This document shows positions 1 to 9,809 of a stretch of DNA of 64,000 bases, in pieces (the stretch's first letter is position 1; each line of letters opens with the position of its first letter). The position numbers were made by a program, and so were the translations under genes. The notes under the pieces are model-generated. The model ran no database searches. It had not been told where the DNA came from and saw nothing but the letters and a program-made list of their open reading frames with translations. Source of the DNA: Cupriavidus malaysiensis (GTDB lineage: Bacteria; Pseudomonadota; Gammaproteobacteria; Burkholderiales; Burkholderiaceae); assembly GCF_001854325.1 (NCBI RefSeq), contig NZ_CP017754.1:3596001-3660000 (forward strand), given 5' to 3'.

Positions 1-975
1 GGTGGTGCGGCCGAACTCGGAATCGACGGTGGACAGCGCGGCCTCGGCTTCTTCCTCGGCCTCTTCCTCGCTGGTGGCCGACGGCGCGTTGTCGTTGAGC
101 AGCAGCGTCTCGGCGTCCGGAGCCTGTTCGTAGACGGCGATGCCGATGTCATTCAGCGTGGCGACCAGCGTGTCGATCGTTTCCGAATCGACCATGTCGT
201 CCGGCAGGTGATCGTTGATCTCCGCATAGGTCAGGTAGCCGCGCGACTTGCCCAGCTTGATCAGAGCCTTGAGCTTCTGGCGGCGCGCCTCGAGCTCTTC
301 CTCCGTGCCTTGCTGGGTCGAGGCGAATTCCTTCAGCAGCGCCTTTTCCTTGGCCTTGCGGTCCTTGGCCTTCTGCTTTTCGGTCTTCGGCGCCGCGGCA
401 GGCGCCGCTGCGCGCATCTCGTCTTCGTAAAACTCTTCGCTCACGTCGTCTGTGGTGCTGTCGTCGTGCTGCATCTCGGCCTTGGGCTTGCGGCCGCGCT
501 TCTTGGGTTCCGCAGCGGCGGGGCGCTCGGATGCAGCGGGGGCGGTGGAAGCGGCACCCACCTTGGCCTGCGTGGCCTTGGTTGCGGCGGCCGCCGTACG
601 CTTGGTCTCGACTTCGGGATTCTGCTGTTTCGCCACGGTGATACTCTTGCCTCTCACAGGTACAGGCGCGGCATGGCTGCCGCCCGTGTTTGCGCTTGCA
701 TGGACGCCGCTCTCGGCGTTTTCACCGCTCTCGCGTGCCGAAGTCGAGGGCTGTGTCTTCTTCTTGGATGCGCGGGCTCCGGCTGCAGTGGTCGCGACCG
801 ATGCCGCGGCCGTCCCGGCCGCCTCGGCATCGCGCGCTGACTTCGCTGGCAAAGGCCTGGCTTGCGTCCCGACCGGCGCGGTTGATCGTACCGCCGTCGT
901 CTTCGTGGACGCCTTGCCGCTCCCGGATTGGGGAGCCTTGGTGGAAACCTTTTCGGTTGCTTTGGCCTTTGCCAT
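1..975 (-). CDS. rpoD: RNA polymerase primary sigma factor RpoD (sigma-70), 3' end cut off
   Basis: Housekeeping sigma factor that directs RNA polymerase to -35/-10 promoters. Only the first 325 residues are in the window and the frame stays open to base 1. Residues 1-200 are an Ala/Thr/Lys-rich, low-complexity extension typical of the long betaproteobacterial RpoD. It carries a basic RGRKPK motif at 160-165 after two lysines. Sigma region 1.1 follows from about residue 213 (KALIKLGKSRGYLTYAEIND at about 236-254), then an acidic Glu-rich stretch (about 301-312). The start ATG is at 975-973 and gives MAKAKATEK. It is the last gene of the rpsU-yqeY-dnaG-rpoD cluster, 191 bp after dnaG, and probably also has its own promoter (see 1032-1037). 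Conserved regions 1.2-4 lie outside the window. Confidence 0.93.
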   Translation of the reverse strand, partial: MAKAKATEKVSTKAPQSGSGKASTKTTAVRSTAPVGTQARPLPAKSARDAEAAGTAAASVATTAAGARASKKKTQPSTSARESGENAESGVHASANTGGSHAAPVPVRGKSITVAKQQNPEVETKRTAAAATKATQAKVGAASTAPAASERPAAAEPKKRGRKPKAEMQHDDSTTDDVSEEFYEDEMRAAAPAAAPKTEKQKAKDRKAKEKALLKEFASTQQGTEEELEARRQKLKALIKLGKSRGYLTYAEINDHLPDDMVDSETIDTLVATLNDIGIAVYEQAPDAETLLLNDNAPSATSEEEAEEEAEAALSTVDSEFGRTT

Positions 976-1031
976 TGGCACGCTCACTTTCACCAGAACT
1001 GGGAAGAAAGATCTCGCAATCCAAACCGGCT

Positions 1032-1037
1032 ATTGTA
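1032..1037 (-). promoter_or_regulatory. Candidate extended -10 promoter of rpoD
   Basis: Read on the minus strand, TACAAT (1037 to 1032) is preceded by TGC, making a TGnTACAAT extended -10. It lies about 57 bp before the rpoD ATG. No good TTGACA-like -35 is found at 16-18 bp, which suits the extended -10 class. It would give rpoD transcription independent of the rpsU-dnaG message. This is a sequence match only. Confidence 0.5.
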
Positions 1038-1064
1038 GCACGTCGCTACTTGCCGGCCTCCTGT

Positions 1065-1083
1065 CAGGTGAGGCATTCACCTG
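1065..1083. other. Hairpin between dnaG and rpoD
   Basis: A perfect 7 bp inverted repeat (CAGGTGA / TCACCTG, 5 nt loop) lies in the 191 bp dnaG-rpoD gap, upstream of the rpoD -10. There is no U-run on the transcribed (minus) side, so it is at most a weak terminator, pause or processing site. On the plus strand it is followed by AAAAA, but no plus-strand gene ends there. Confidence 0.35.
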
Positions 1084-1166
1084 AAAAATCAAGGCTTAAG
1101 AGCAATTGCACGGCCCCGCTCGCAGCCCTGCCACGCCTGACTACCCACCTCCTGCCGAGGCGCCGC

Positions 1167-2981
1167 TCATCCCAGCCGGCGACGCCGGTTGATCTCGCCC
1201 ACCAGCCAGCGCATGCGCGCCTTGGCGGCTTCGTCGGCGACACCATTGGTCACCGCGGTCTCCAGACCATCCAGTTCCCGCCGCAGCGGCTCGGCGAGCA
1301 GCTTGGTCACTGCGGCATCGAATTCCAGCCCGGCAGGTTCCTCTTCAATCTCTTCGCGCAGCACCGCCGTGCGCACATTGGCGTAGATCTCCGCATACGG
1401 CGACTGCGCCAGCTGCTCGCTGAATGCCGCAAAATTCACTTCTCCCTGCACCTCGCCGCAAGCTTCCAGCAGGTGGGCCAGCACCTCCGCCTGCGGCTGC
1501 TCGGCATCCAGCAACAGGGCGCGGCTGTCCTCGTCCAGGCGCGCGGCGAAGTGCGGGTAGCCCATCAGCAATTGCAGCAGCCGCTGTTCCAGCCCGGTCG
1601 GAGCCTGGCGCTTGGCGCGCGGCCGCGGCTGGGCGAAGCGGCCAGCGCGTGCCGGATCGCTGCGCAGGCCGCACACCGCTTCGATCTCCGCCGGCGTGGT
1701 GCCGGTGGCCTCGGCCAGCTCACGCACGATCTGCAGCCGCAGGCCGCCGGCCGGCATGGCCTGCAGCAGCGGCCTGGCTTCGTACTGGGCCCGGGCGCGC
1801 CCCTCGGGCTGGCGCAAGTCCTGCTCCTCGGTCACCACCTGCAGCAGGAAACGCGACAGCGGCATCGCATCGCGCACCTGCGCCGCAAAGGCCTCGGTCC
1901 CCTCCTCGCGCACATAGCTGTCCGGGTCATGCTCGGACGGCAGGAAGAGGAAGCGGATGGTCTTGTTGTCCGCCACGTGCGGCAGGCAGGCCTCCAGCGC
2001 ACGCCTGGCCGCGCGGCGCCCCGCGCTATCGCCGTCGAAGGAGAACACCACCGCATCGGTCTGCCGCAGCAGCTTCTGCACGTGCACGGCCGTGCACGCC
2101 GTGCCGAGCGTGGCCACGGCATTGGCGAAGCCCAGCTGGGCCAGGGCCACCACGTCCATATAGCCTTCGACCACCAGAACGTAGCCGGTTTCCCGGATCG
2201 CATGGCGTGCCTCGAACAAGCCATACAGCTCGGTCCCCTTGCTGAACAGGGGCGTTTCCGGCGAATTCAGGTATTTGGGCTCGCCCTGCCCCAGCACGCG
2301 CCCGCCGAAGCCGATCACCTGCCCCTTGGTGTTGCGGATGGGGAACATGATGCGGTCGCGGAAACGGTCGTAGCGGCGCGGCTTGCCGTCGGCATCGCGC
2401 CGCTCGGCGTTTTCGATCAGCAGGCCCGCCTCGACCAGGGGCCCGGCCAGCGCGTCATCGCGATAGCTGCCGAATACGGCTTCCAGGCCCTGCCAGTCGT
2501 CGGGGGCATAACCCAGGCCGAACTGGGCCGCGATCTCGCCGGTCAGGCCGCGCCCCTTCAGGTACTGGATAGCCTGCTGGGCGCCGCGCAGCTGGCGGCG
2601 GTAGAACTCGGTGGCACGCGTCATGGCATCGGTCAAGGCCAGCGAGCGGGCCTGCTGCTCGGCACGTTGCGCGGGCGGCAGGCGATCGCGCTCTTCCGGC
2701 ACCGTCATGCCGACCGACTGGGCCAGCTCACGCACGGCATCCGGGTAGGACTGCCCCGAATACTCCATCAGGAAACCGATGGCCGAACCGTGCGCACCAC
2801 AGCCGAAGCAATGGTAGAACTGCTTGGTCGGCGACACCGTGAAGGAGGGCGATTTCTCGTTGTGGAAGGGGCACAGCCCCATGAAATTCGCGCCACCCTT
2901 CTTCAACTGCACATACTTTCCCACCACGTCGACGATATCGACACGGTTGAGCAGGTCTTGGATGAAGGATTGGGGAATCAC
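1167..2981 (-). CDS. dnaG: DNA primase DnaG
   Basis: Synthesises RNA primers for the lagging strand in partnership with the DnaB helicase. 604 aa. The start is GTG at 2981-2979, which begins the family-typical sequence (M)IPQSFIQDLLNRVDIVDVV. The frame stays open upstream to an ATG at 3053, but those 24 residues do not look like DnaG. The N-terminal CHC2 zinc ribbon has ligands C37, H40, C58 and C61. The catalytic TOPRIM domain follows, with VEGYMD and the acidic SFDGDSAG motif (about residues 265-325). The C-terminal helicase-binding region is the variable part from about residue 430. It sits between yqeY and rpoD in the classic macromolecular-synthesis operon. The 5' gap of 268 bp to yqeY contains a hairpin (3198-3223). 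Confidence 0.97.
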   Translation of the reverse strand: MIPQSFIQDLLNRVDIVDVVGKYVQLKKGGANFMGLCPFHNEKSPSFTVSPTKQFYHCFGCGAHGSAIGFLMEYSGQSYPDAVRELAQSVGMTVPEERDRLPPAQRAEQQARSLALTDAMTRATEFYRRQLRGAQQAIQYLKGRGLTGEIAAQFGLGYAPDDWQGLEAVFGSYRDDALAGPLVEAGLLIENAERRDADGKPRRYDRFRDRIMFPIRNTKGQVIGFGGRVLGQGEPKYLNSPETPLFSKGTELYGLFEARHAIRETGYVLVVEGYMDVVALAQLGFANAVATLGTACTAVHVQKLLRQTDAVVFSFDGDSAGRRAARRALEACLPHVADNKTIRFLFLPSEHDPDSYVREEGTEAFAAQVRDAMPLSRFLLQVVTEEQDLRQPEGRARAQYEARPLLQAMPAGGLRLQIVRELAEATGTTPAEIEAVCGLRSDPARAGRFAQPRPRAKRQAPTGLEQRLLQLLMGYPHFAARLDEDSRALLLDAEQPQAEVLAHLLEACGEVQGEVNFAAFSEQLAQSPYAEIYANVRTAVLREEIEEEPAGLEFDAAVTKLLAEPLRRELDGLETAVTNGVADEAAKARMRWLVGEINRRRRLG

Positions 2982-3197
2982 CCGGTTCGTCGTCCTGAGG
3001 AGCGGGACCGCCGCCGGCGCGGCGGCCCATTCTGTGGTGTGGCATACGCACAAGCGGGACAGGGCGTTCCGCTTGTCATCGATATATTGTAGTGCAGGGC
3101 TAGCCGCCCGCCGGGGAATGCAGACAATTGCGCACTTCTATGCCGCATCTCCCCGGGATCTGCGGCCAAACCAGGCGGCTGTGGCGCGAACGCGACA

Positions 3198-3223
3198 ACC
3201 CCCGCAACATGCGCTGCGGGGGT
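3198..3223 (-). terminator. Terminator-like hairpin after yqeY
   Basis: A perfect 9 bp stem (ACCCCCGCA at 3198-3206, TGCGGGGGT at 3215-3223) with an 8 nt loop, 26 bp past the yqeY stop on the minus strand. The downstream side reads TGTCGCG, so the U-run is poor. In the operon context it may be an attenuator that lowers dnaG expression, as is known for this operon in other bacteria. That role is inferred. Confidence 0.5.
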
Positions 3224-3249
3224 CCGGCACGCCGCCGCCCGGCCAAGGC

Positions 3250-3699
3250 TTACTTCGGCGCCAGCGCGGCCTTGACCAGCGCGGACACCGCCGTCATGTC
3301 GGCACGGCCGGCCAGGCGCGCCTTGACCAGCCCCATGACCTTGCCCATGTCCTGCGGACCGGTGGCACCGCTCTCGGCCACGGCGCGCTGCACTTCGGCG
3401 GCCACCTCGGCCTCCGACAGCGCGGCCGGCATATAGGCCTGCAGCACCTCGACCTCGGCGGACTCCTTGGCCACCAGATCGTCGCGTCCCGCCTGCTGGA
3501 ACTGCGTGATGGCATCCTTGCGCTGCTTGATCAGCTTCTCCACCACCGCCAGCACGGCGCTATCGTCCAGTTCGATGCGCTCGTCGACCTCGCGCTGCTT
3601 GATCGCCGCCAGCAGCAGGCGGATGGTGCCGAGACGCTCCGATTCGCGGGCGCGCATGGCGGCCTTCATGTCATCACTGATGCGGGCTTTGAGGGACAT
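3250..3699 (-). CDS. GatB/YqeY domain-containing protein
   Basis: 149 aa, the usual size of the stand-alone YqeY family. The family shares the C-terminal tRNA-binding domain of the GatB amidotransferase subunit but lacks the catalytic subunit; its biochemical role is unclear. It starts at ATG 3699 with [20 protein letters not shown], the conserved family N-terminus. Further in are the conserved [14 protein letters not shown] and the C-terminal [18 protein letters not shown] segment. It lies between rpsU and dnaG, the normal place for yqeY in beta- and alphaproteobacteria, 132 bp from rpsU with a terminator between. The predicted ribosome-binding site is weak (CGGAAT). Confidence 0.93.
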   Translation of the reverse strand: MSLKARISDDMKAAMRARESERLGTIRLLLAAIKQREVDERIELDDSAVLAVVEKLIKQRKDAITQFQQAGRDDLVAKESAEVEVLQAYMPAALSEAEVAAEVQRAVAESGATGPQDMGKVMGLVKARLAGRADMTAVSALVKAALAPK

Positions 3700-3774
3700 G
3701 ACAATATTCCGTAGTGAAGGGCGTGGAAAGGAAGGGGGGCGGCGGCCACGCCTTCGGACGGACCGCCACAACGC

Positions 3775-3808
3775 AAAAACCCGCCGGAGCCGAGCCCGCA
3801 GCGGGTTT
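3775..3808 (-). terminator. Rho-independent terminator after rpsU
   Basis: On the minus strand, AAACCCGC pairs with GCGGGTTT (plus-strand arms 3777-3784 and 3801-3808), followed by a TTTTTGCG tail. It begins 24 bp past the rpsU stop. It separates highly expressed rpsU from yqeY-dnaG and probably leaks to give lower downstream expression. Confidence 0.75.
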
Positions 3809-3831
3809 CGATGCTGACGCAGGAGGTGCGA

Positions 3832-4044
3832 TCAGTACAGCTTCTTCGGCAGCATCTGGCTGCGGATGCGCTTGTAGTGGCGCTTCACGGCGGCGGCCTT
3901 CTTGCGCTTGCGCTCGGCCGTCGGCTTTTCGTAAAACTCGCGTGCCCGTAATTCAGTAATCAAACCATTCTTTTCGATGGTGCGCTTGAAGCGACGCATC
4001 GCGACTTCAAACGGCTCATTTTCTTTGAGGCGGATGGTGGTCAT
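3832..4044 (-). CDS. rpsU: 30S ribosomal protein S21
   Basis: Small-subunit ribosomal protein needed for efficient initiation through the mRNA-16S rRNA contact. 70 aa, basic. It starts [20 protein letters not shown] and ends [13 protein letters not shown], matching betaproteobacterial S21 throughout. The frame continues 37 codons upstream without stop, but those residues are not S21, so ATG at 4044 is chosen. It is the first gene of the macromolecular-synthesis cluster. The 164 bp gap upstream, after the FAD oxidoreductase gene, should hold its promoter; I could not fix clear -35/-10 boxes. Confidence 0.97.
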   Translation of the reverse strand: MTTIRLKENEPFEVAMRRFKRTIEKNGLITELRAREFYEKPTAERKRKKAAAVKRHYKRIRSQMLPKKLY

Positions 4045-4208
4045 TTGGCCAGAGGGGGATGGAAGTTTGCTAACTCGCGCGGCTAGCGGTTTTACGAAGA
4101 CCGTAAGTTTAGCATCGGGCTCCGAGCCATGCGCAAGCAATTTCGGGCCGGCCAAATCGAGGGAAAACCCTTAGGAAAAAACTCCCCCGAACCGCATCGC
4201 CAGAGCGG

Positions 4209-5486
4209 CTACGCGGCCCCGCGCGAGTGCTGCGCCGCCTCGGCCAGCGCCCGCCCGGCGGCCACCGCCGAAGCCCAGGCCCACTGGAAGTTGTAGCCGC
4301 CCAGCCAGCCCGTCACGTCGACCACCTCGCCGACGAAATAGAGGTTGGCCACCTCGCGCGCCATCATCGTCGTTGACGACAGATCGCGGGTATCGACGCC
4401 GCCCAGCGTCACTTCCGCCTTGCGGTAGCCCTCGGTGCCGGAGGGCACGAGCTGCCAGTGGTTGAGCGCCTCGCCCAGCTTGCGCAATGCCTTGTCCGTC
4501 ATATCGCGTACCGGCTGGTGACCCTGCAGGCCGGCAGCGGCGCACCAGGCTTCGGCCAGCCGCGCCGGCAAGCGCTCGGCCAGCAGGTTGGCCAGCTGCT
4601 TGCGGCTGCCCCCTTTCTGCTCGAGCAGCCAGGCGGCGGCATCCTCGCCGTCGAACATATCGATGGTGATCGGCGCGCCCGGGCGCCAGAAGCTGGAGAT
4701 CTGCAGCACCGCGGGGCCGGACAGGCCGCGATGGGTCCATAACAGGTCCTCGCGGAAGCTGCCCGCCGCCTTGCCGGCACCGGTTCGGATATCGACCTCC
4801 CGGGCCACGCCGGCCAGCGGCGCGAACGGCTGCCAGGCCTGGCCGTCGAAGGTCAGCGGCACCAGCCCCGGCCGGGTCTCGACCACGCCGAGGCCGAACT
4901 GGCGCGCGATGCGGTAACCCAGGTCGGTCGCGCCGATCTTGGGGATCGAAAGGCCACCGGTAGCCACCACCAGCGCGCCGGCGCGCAGCGTGCCGTGCGC
5001 GGTCAGCAGCAGGAAATCGTCGCCTTCGCGGCGCACCTCCTCCACCGCGCAGCCGGTCTGCCAGCGCACCCCGGCGGCGTCGCACTCGGCGCGCAGCATG
5101 GCGATCACGTCTTCCGCGCTGTCGTTGCAGAACAGCTGGCCGCGATGCTTCTCGTGCCATGCGATGCCGTGGCGGCGCATCAGCGCAAGGAAGTCCTGCG
5201 GGGTGTAGCGGGCCAGTGCGGAGCGGCAGAAGTGCGGATTGGACGACAGATAATTGGCCGGCCCAGCCTGCAGGTTGGTGAAATTGCAGCGCCCCCCGCC
5301 CGAGATGCGGATCTTCTCCGCCAGCCGCGTGGCGTGGTCGATCAGGACCACGCGCGCGCCACCCTGCCCGGCCACGGCCGCGCACATCATGCCTGCCGCG
5401 CCCGCACCCAGCACGGCCACGTCGAAGCGTCCCGCGGGGCGCGCGCCGCGCGCCGTCCCCGCCGATGCGGCACCTGCAGCGTCCAT
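4209..5486 (-). CDS. BaiN/YhiN (HI0933-like) family NAD(P)/FAD-dependent oxidoreductase
   Basis: 425 aa flavoprotein of the HI0933/BaiN family, cytosolic. The N-terminal Rossmann fold shows a clear dinucleotide motif ([14 protein letters not shown]), then [12 protein letters not shown], the hallmark loop of this family. The C-terminus has the second FAD-binding motif ([19 protein letters not shown]) and an Ala-rich helix. A 13-residue Ala-rich tail precedes the fold when started at ATG 5486. The physiological substrate of most members is unknown; BaiN acts on bile-acid intermediates in gut clostridia, which is not expected here. It lies upstream of rpsU and diverges from tsaD with 136 bp between start codons. 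Confidence 0.9.
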   Translation of the reverse strand: MDAAGAASAGTARGARPAGRFDVAVLGAGAAGMMCAAVAGQGGARVVLIDHATRLAEKIRISGGGRCNFTNLQAGPANYLSSNPHFCRSALARYTPQDFLALMRRHGIAWHEKHRGQLFCNDSAEDVIAMLRAECDAAGVRWQTGCAVEEVRREGDDFLLLTAHGTLRAGALVVATGGLSIPKIGATDLGYRIARQFGLGVVETRPGLVPLTFDGQAWQPFAPLAGVAREVDIRTGAGKAAGSFREDLLWTHRGLSGPAVLQISSFWRPGAPITIDMFDGEDAAAWLLEQKGGSRKQLANLLAERLPARLAEAWCAAAGLQGHQPVRDMTDKALRKLGEALNHWQLVPSGTEGYRKAEVTLGGVDTRDLSSTTMMAREVANLYFVGEVVDVTGWLGGYNFQWAWASAVAAGRALAEAAQHSRGAA

Positions 5487-5622
5487 CGGTTCCCCAGATT
5501 GCAAAGAAGGGGCAGATTGTAGCGAAAAGCGCGGCTGGCGCCGGTATGCTACCCTGCGGCCTCGCCAGGCCCGGGTGCGCCCGCGCCGCGACCCTTCCCG
5601 CATCGACCTCTACGCTTTCCCC

Positions 5623-6657
5623 ATGCTCGTCCTCGGCATCGAATCCTCCTGCGACGAAACCGGGCTGGCCCTCTACGACACCGGGGCCGGCCTGCTGTCG
5701 CACGCCCTGCACTCGCAGATCGCCATGCATCGCGACTATGGCGGCGTGGTACCGGAGCTCGCCTCGCGCGACCACATCCGCCGCGTCCTGCCGCTGCTGC
5801 AACAAGTGCTCGACCAGGCCGGGCGCACTCGCCGGGACATCGACGCCATTGCCTACACCCAGGGCCCCGGCCTGGCCGGCGCGCTGCTGGTCGGCGCCTC
5901 GGTCGCCAACGCGCTCGGCTTCGCGCTGAACGTGCCGATGCTGGGCGTGCACCACCTGGAGGGCCACCTGCTGTCGCCGCTGCTGACCGACGCACCGCCC
6001 CCCTTCCCCTTCGTCGCCCTGCTGGTCTCCGGCGGCCATACCCAGTTGATGGAAGTACGCGGCATCGGCGACTACGCCCTGCTTGGCGAGACCCTGGACG
6101 ACGCCGCCGGCGAAGCCTTCGACAAGACCGCCAAACTGCTCGGGCTGGGATATCCGGGTGGCCCGGAAGTCTCGCGCCTGGCCGAGTTCGGCACGCCGGG
6201 CGCCTTCGCGCTGCCACGCCCGATGCTGCACTCGGGCAACCTCGATTTCTCTTTCGCCGGCCTGAAGACGGCGGTGCTGACGCAAAGCCGCAAGCTGGGC
6301 AGCAACGTCTGCGAGCAGGACCGCGCCAACCTGGCGCGCGCCTTCGTCGACGCCATCGTCGATGTGCTCGCCGCCAAGTCGATGGCGGCGCTGAAACAGA
6401 CCGGGCACCGCCGCCTGGTGGTGGCCGGCGGCGTGGGCGCCAACCGCCAGCTGCGCGCCCGGCTGGACACGCTCGGCCGCCAGCGCAAGATCGAGGTCCA
6501 CTATCCGGACCTGGCCTTCTGCACCGACAACGGCGCGATGATCGCCTTCGCCGGCGCCATGCGCCTGCAGGCCGCACCGCAGCTCGCGCGCCACGACTAC
6601 GGTTATGGCGTGACGCCGCGCTGGGAACTGGCCGATATCCGGCTGCCGGCGCACTGA
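5623..6657 (+). CDS. tsaD: tRNA N6-adenosine threonylcarbamoyltransferase TsaD
   Basis: Catalytic subunit that transfers threonylcarbamoyl from TC-AMP to A37 of ANN-decoding tRNAs, working with TsaB and TsaE (not in the window). 344 aa, full length. It starts at ATG 5623 with [14 protein letters not shown], the canonical N-terminus. The metal-binding HHLEGH gives H111 and H115. The ASKHA-fold signatures SGGHTQLM and [15 protein letters not shown] are present. Divergence from the rpsU operon is the classic ygjD/rpsU arrangement of proteobacteria. A strong bidirectional terminator follows 27 bp downstream. Confidence 0.97.
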   Translation: MLVLGIESSCDETGLALYDTGAGLLSHALHSQIAMHRDYGGVVPELASRDHIRRVLPLLQQVLDQAGRTRRDIDAIAYTQGPGLAGALLVGASVANALGFALNVPMLGVHHLEGHLLSPLLTDAPPPFPFVALLVSGGHTQLMEVRGIGDYALLGETLDDAAGEAFDKTAKLLGLGYPGGPEVSRLAEFGTPGAFALPRPMLHSGNLDFSFAGLKTAVLTQSRKLGSNVCEQDRANLARAFVDAIVDVLAAKSMAALKQTGHRRLVVAGGVGANRQLRARLDTLGRQRKIEVHYPDLAFCTDNGAMIAFAGAMRLQAAPQLARHDYGYGVTPRWELADIRLPAH

Positions 6658-6684
6658 GCGCCCCCCCAGGTCCCCGAGCCCATG

Positions 6685-6712
6685 AAAAAAGCCACCCTCG
6701 GGTGGCTTTTTT
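6685..6712. terminator. Bidirectional terminator between tsaD and folE2
   Basis: A perfect 12 bp inverted repeat (AAAAAAGCCACC / GGTGGCTTTTTT) with a CTCG tetraloop. It has a U-run on both strands and lies between the converging tsaD (plus) and folE2 (minus) genes. Textbook intrinsic terminator for both. Confidence 0.93.
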
Positions 6713-6757
6713 CGGGCCTGGAGGCTGGCCGCGGCGCCGCCGCGATGCCCGCCGGAC

Positions 6758-7573
6758 TTACAGCGCCGGCTCTTCGACGCGCTTGTCGCGCTCGATCACG
6801 GCATAAGCGCTGTGGTTGTGGATGGACTCGAAATTCTCGGCCTCCAGCACATAGGCGACGATGCGGTCATCGGCGTTCAGGCGCATGGCGATATCGCGCA
6901 CCAGGTCCTCGACGAACTTGGGATTCTCGTAGGCACGCTCGGTGACGAACTTCTCGTCGGGGCGCTTGAGCAGGCCCCACAGTTCGCACGAGGCCTCTTC
7001 CTCGGCCATGCGCACCAGCGCCTCGACCGGCAGGTCTTCCGCCAGCTCCACCTTCATGGTGATGTGCGAGCGCTGGTTGTGCGCGCCGTACTGCGAGATC
7101 TTCTTCGAGCAGGGGCACAGGCTGGTCACGGGCACCAGGGCGGTCAGGAACACCTTGGCCTGGCCATCGCGCACCTCGCCCAGCAGCGTGACTTCGTAGT
7201 CCATCAGCGACTGCACGCCGGAGATCGGCGCGGTCTTGTTGACGAAGTACGGGAAGGTGACCTCGATCCGGCCGGCATCGGCCTCGAGCTTCTCGAGCAT
7301 CTTGTCGAGCAGGCCGCGGAAAGCGAGCAGGTCGATCGGAGCGCGCTCCTCTTCCAGCAGCGCCATGAAGCGCGACATATGCGTGCCCTTCTGGTCGGCC
7401 GGCAGGTGCACGTCGAGATTGAAGGTACCCACGGTGGCCTGCACGCCGGACGGCGTGTTCAGCGACAGCGGATAGCGGACGCCCTTGACGCCGACCCGTT
7501 GAATCGGGATCTGGCGCGTGTCGCGGCTCGACTGCACGTCGGGCATCGCGAAGGCGGGATTGATGTCATTCAT
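6758..7573 (-). CDS. folE2: GTP cyclohydrolase I, FolE2 type
   Basis: Converts GTP to dihydroneopterin triphosphate, the first step of tetrahydrofolate synthesis. This is the metal-promiscuous FolE2/MptA (COG1469) family rather than zinc-only FolE1. 271 aa, starting [20 protein letters not shown], with [27 protein letters not shown] split over the core. The conserved catalytic-region Cys lies in [23 protein letters not shown]. It is last in the minus-strand run xseB-ispA-dxs-folE2, but a 276 bp gap and a good promoter candidate (7615-7644) suggest it is transcribed separately. A GGAGGAAACC ribosome-binding site precedes the ATG. Confidence 0.95.
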   Translation of the reverse strand: MNDINPAFAMPDVQSSRDTRQIPIQRVGVKGVRYPLSLNTPSGVQATVGTFNLDVHLPADQKGTHMSRFMALLEEERAPIDLLAFRGLLDKMLEKLEADAGRIEVTFPYFVNKTAPISGVQSLMDYEVTLLGEVRDGQAKVFLTALVPVTSLCPCSKKISQYGAHNQRSHITMKVELAEDLPVEALVRMAEEEASCELWGLLKRPDEKFVTERAYENPKFVEDLVRDIAMRLNADDRIVAYVLEAENFESIHNHSAYAVIERDKRVEEPAL

Positions 7574-7614
7574 TACCGGTTTCCTCCAGAACCACGCAGC
7601 ATGGCTTGTTGTGA

Positions 7615-7644
7615 TTCTTACGGTCGTGGCACTTTCGCAGTCAA
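7615..7644 (-). promoter_or_regulatory. Candidate sigma-70 promoter of folE2
   Basis: On the minus strand a TTGACT -35 (7644-7639) is separated by 18 bp from a TAAGAA -10 (7620-7615), about 42 bp before the folE2 ATG. In many bacteria folE2 is controlled by Zur. I see no clear Zur palindrome overlapping these boxes. Confidence 0.5.
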
Positions 7645-7849
7645 CATGCCACGCAACGAGTGTGAAACCACGGGATGGGGTGACGACACCAACCCGCAGC
7701 TGCGAACACGGAACGGAAGGGATTCTAAGGGAAAACCGGCATGGCTGCCGGCGAGGGGTCCAATCCCGCACGCGCTATGCGGGTGATTGATTCCGCCTAT
7801 CCGGCCGGCGCATGGCGCCGGCCGCCCCGCATCCCGGGAGCGCGCGGCG

Positions 7850-9766
7850 TCAGGCCGCGCGCGTCGCCACGGCGACGGGCGCCTGGCCGAGGCCGAAACG
7901 CTGGCGCACCGACGTCTCGATGCCCTTGGCATCCAGTCCGCTCTGCGACAGCAGGAAGGCGGGGTCGCCATGGTCGATGAAGCGGTCGGGCAGGCCGAGT
8001 TGCAGCACCGGCACATCGATGCCTGCCTCGGACAGCGCCTCGAGCACCGCGCTGCCGGCACCGCCCATCACGCAACCCTCTTCGACGGTGACGAGGTAGT
8101 CGTGCTCGCGCGCCAGCGTCTTGACCAGCTCGACGTCCAGCGGCTTGACGAAGCGCATGTTGGCCACCGTGGCATCGAGCGCTTCGGCCGCGCCCAGCGC
8201 CGGCTGCACCATCGAGCCGAAGGCCAGGAAAGCCACGCGCTGGCCCTTGCGCGCCGCGCTTTCGCGGCGCACCTCGCCCTTGCCGAGCGGCAGCGGCTCG
8301 AGCGCCGGCGCGATCGCCGCGCCCGGGCCGGAGCCGCGCGGATAACGCACCGCGCTCGGCCCGTCGAAATGGAAGGCCGTCGTCAGCAGCTGGCGGCATT
8401 CGTTCTCGTCGCAGGGCGTGGCGACCATCATGTTGGGGATGCAGCGCAGGAAGGCGATATCGTAGGCCCCCGCGTGCGTGGCACCGTCGGCGCCGACCAG
8501 GCCGGCGCGGTCCAGCGCGAACACCACCGGCAGGTTCTGCAGCGCCACGTCGTGGATCAGCTGGTCGTAGCCGCGCTGCAGGAAGGTCGAATAGATCGCC
8601 ACCACCGGCTTCAGGCCCTCGCAGGCCAGGCCGCCGGCAAAGGTCACCGCGTGCTGCTCGGCGATACCCACGTCGTAGTAGCGGTCCGGGAAACGCTTTT
8701 CGAACTCGACCATGCCCGAGCCCTCGCGCATGGCCGGAGTGATGCCGACCAGGCGCTTGTCGGCGGCAGCCATGTCGCACAGCCAGTCGCCGAAGACCTG
8801 GGTGTAGGTCTTGCGTGCCGGCTTGCCCGACGGACGGATGCCTTCGGCCGGGTCGAACTTGCCCGGGCCGTGGTACAGGATGGGGTCGGCCTCGGCCAGC
8901 TTGTAGCCCTGCCCCTTCTTGGTCACCACGTGCAGGAAGATCGGGCCCGAGCCTTCCAGGGCGCGCTGGCGGATGTTCTGCAGCGTCGGCACCAGGGCGT
9001 TCAGGTCATGGCCGTCGATCGGGCCGATGTAGTTGAAGCCGAATTCCTCGAACAGCGTGGCCGGTCCCACCATGCCCTTGGCATGTTCTTCGAAGCGCTT
9101 GGCGAACTCCAGCACCGGCGGCGCCACCGACAGCACGCGCTCGATGCCCTTCTTGGTGGCGGCATAGAACTGGCCGCTCAGCAGTCGCGCCAGGTGGCGG
9201 TTCAGCGCGCCGACCGGCGGCGAGATCGACATGTCGTTGTCGTTCAGCACCACCACCAGCGGCAGGTCCTTGTAGACGCCGGCGTTGTTCATGGCCTCGA
9301 AGGCCATGCCGGCGGACATCGCGCCATCGCCGATCACGGCGATCGAGACGCGCTTGTCGCCGAGCGTGCGCGCGCCGAGGGCCATGCCCAGCGCAGCGGA
9401 AATCGACGTCGAGGAGTGCGCGGTGCCGAAGGTGTCGTACGCGCTCTCGTCACGGCGCGGGAAGCCGGAGATGCCGCCCCACTGGCGCAGCGTGCTCATG
9501 CGGTCGCGGCGGCCGGTCAGGATCTTGTGGGGATAGCTCTGGTGGCCGACGTCCCAGACGATGCGGTCCTCGGGCGTGTGGAAGGCGTAGTGCAGCGCGA
9601 TGGTCAGCTCGACCGTACCGAGGTTGGACGAGAGGTGGCCGCCGGTCTGCGAGACCGACTCCAGCACATAGGCGCGCAGTTCTTCCGCCAGGGTCTGCAG
9701 CTGGCGCCGGTCCAGCTTGCGCAGGTCCGCGGGGTCGTCGATGGTCTTGAGCAGTGCGTAGGTCAT
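7850..9766 (-). CDS. dxs: 1-deoxy-D-xylulose-5-phosphate synthase
   Basis: First enzyme of the MEP isoprenoid pathway: pyruvate plus glyceraldehyde 3-phosphate to DXP, thiamine-diphosphate dependent. DXP also feeds thiamine and pyridoxal synthesis. 638 aa, full length. It starts at ATG 9766 with [18 protein letters not shown]. The conserved [13 protein letters not shown], the ThDP-Mg site [18 protein letters not shown], and the transketolase C-terminal region with [15 protein letters not shown] are visible. It follows ispA by 43 bp on the same strand, an isoprenoid gene pairing widespread in proteobacteria. Confidence 0.98.
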   Translation of the reverse strand: MTYALLKTIDDPADLRKLDRRQLQTLAEELRAYVLESVSQTGGHLSSNLGTVELTIALHYAFHTPEDRIVWDVGHQSYPHKILTGRRDRMSTLRQWGGISGFPRRDESAYDTFGTAHSSTSISAALGMALGARTLGDKRVSIAVIGDGAMSAGMAFEAMNNAGVYKDLPLVVVLNDNDMSISPPVGALNRHLARLLSGQFYAATKKGIERVLSVAPPVLEFAKRFEEHAKGMVGPATLFEEFGFNYIGPIDGHDLNALVPTLQNIRQRALEGSGPIFLHVVTKKGQGYKLAEADPILYHGPGKFDPAEGIRPSGKPARKTYTQVFGDWLCDMAAADKRLVGITPAMREGSGMVEFEKRFPDRYYDVGIAEQHAVTFAGGLACEGLKPVVAIYSTFLQRGYDQLIHDVALQNLPVVFALDRAGLVGADGATHAGAYDIAFLRCIPNMMVATPCDENECRQLLTTAFHFDGPSAVRYPRGSGPGAAIAPALEPLPLGKGEVRRESAARKGQRVAFLAFGSMVQPALGAAEALDATVANMRFVKPLDVELVKTLAREHDYLVTVEEGCVMGGAGSAVLEALSEAGIDVPVLQLGLPDRFIDHGDPAFLLSQSGLDAKGIETSVRQRFGLGQAPVAVATRAA

Positions 9767-9809
9767 GGTTTCGGTTCGGCCGCCAGCTTCTCGCGTCCGG
9801 CTTGTCATA

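Noticed and set aside
1065..1083. Hairpin followed by AAAAA as a plus-strand terminator
   Set aside because: No plus-strand gene precedes it, and on the minus strand the U-run is on the wrong side.
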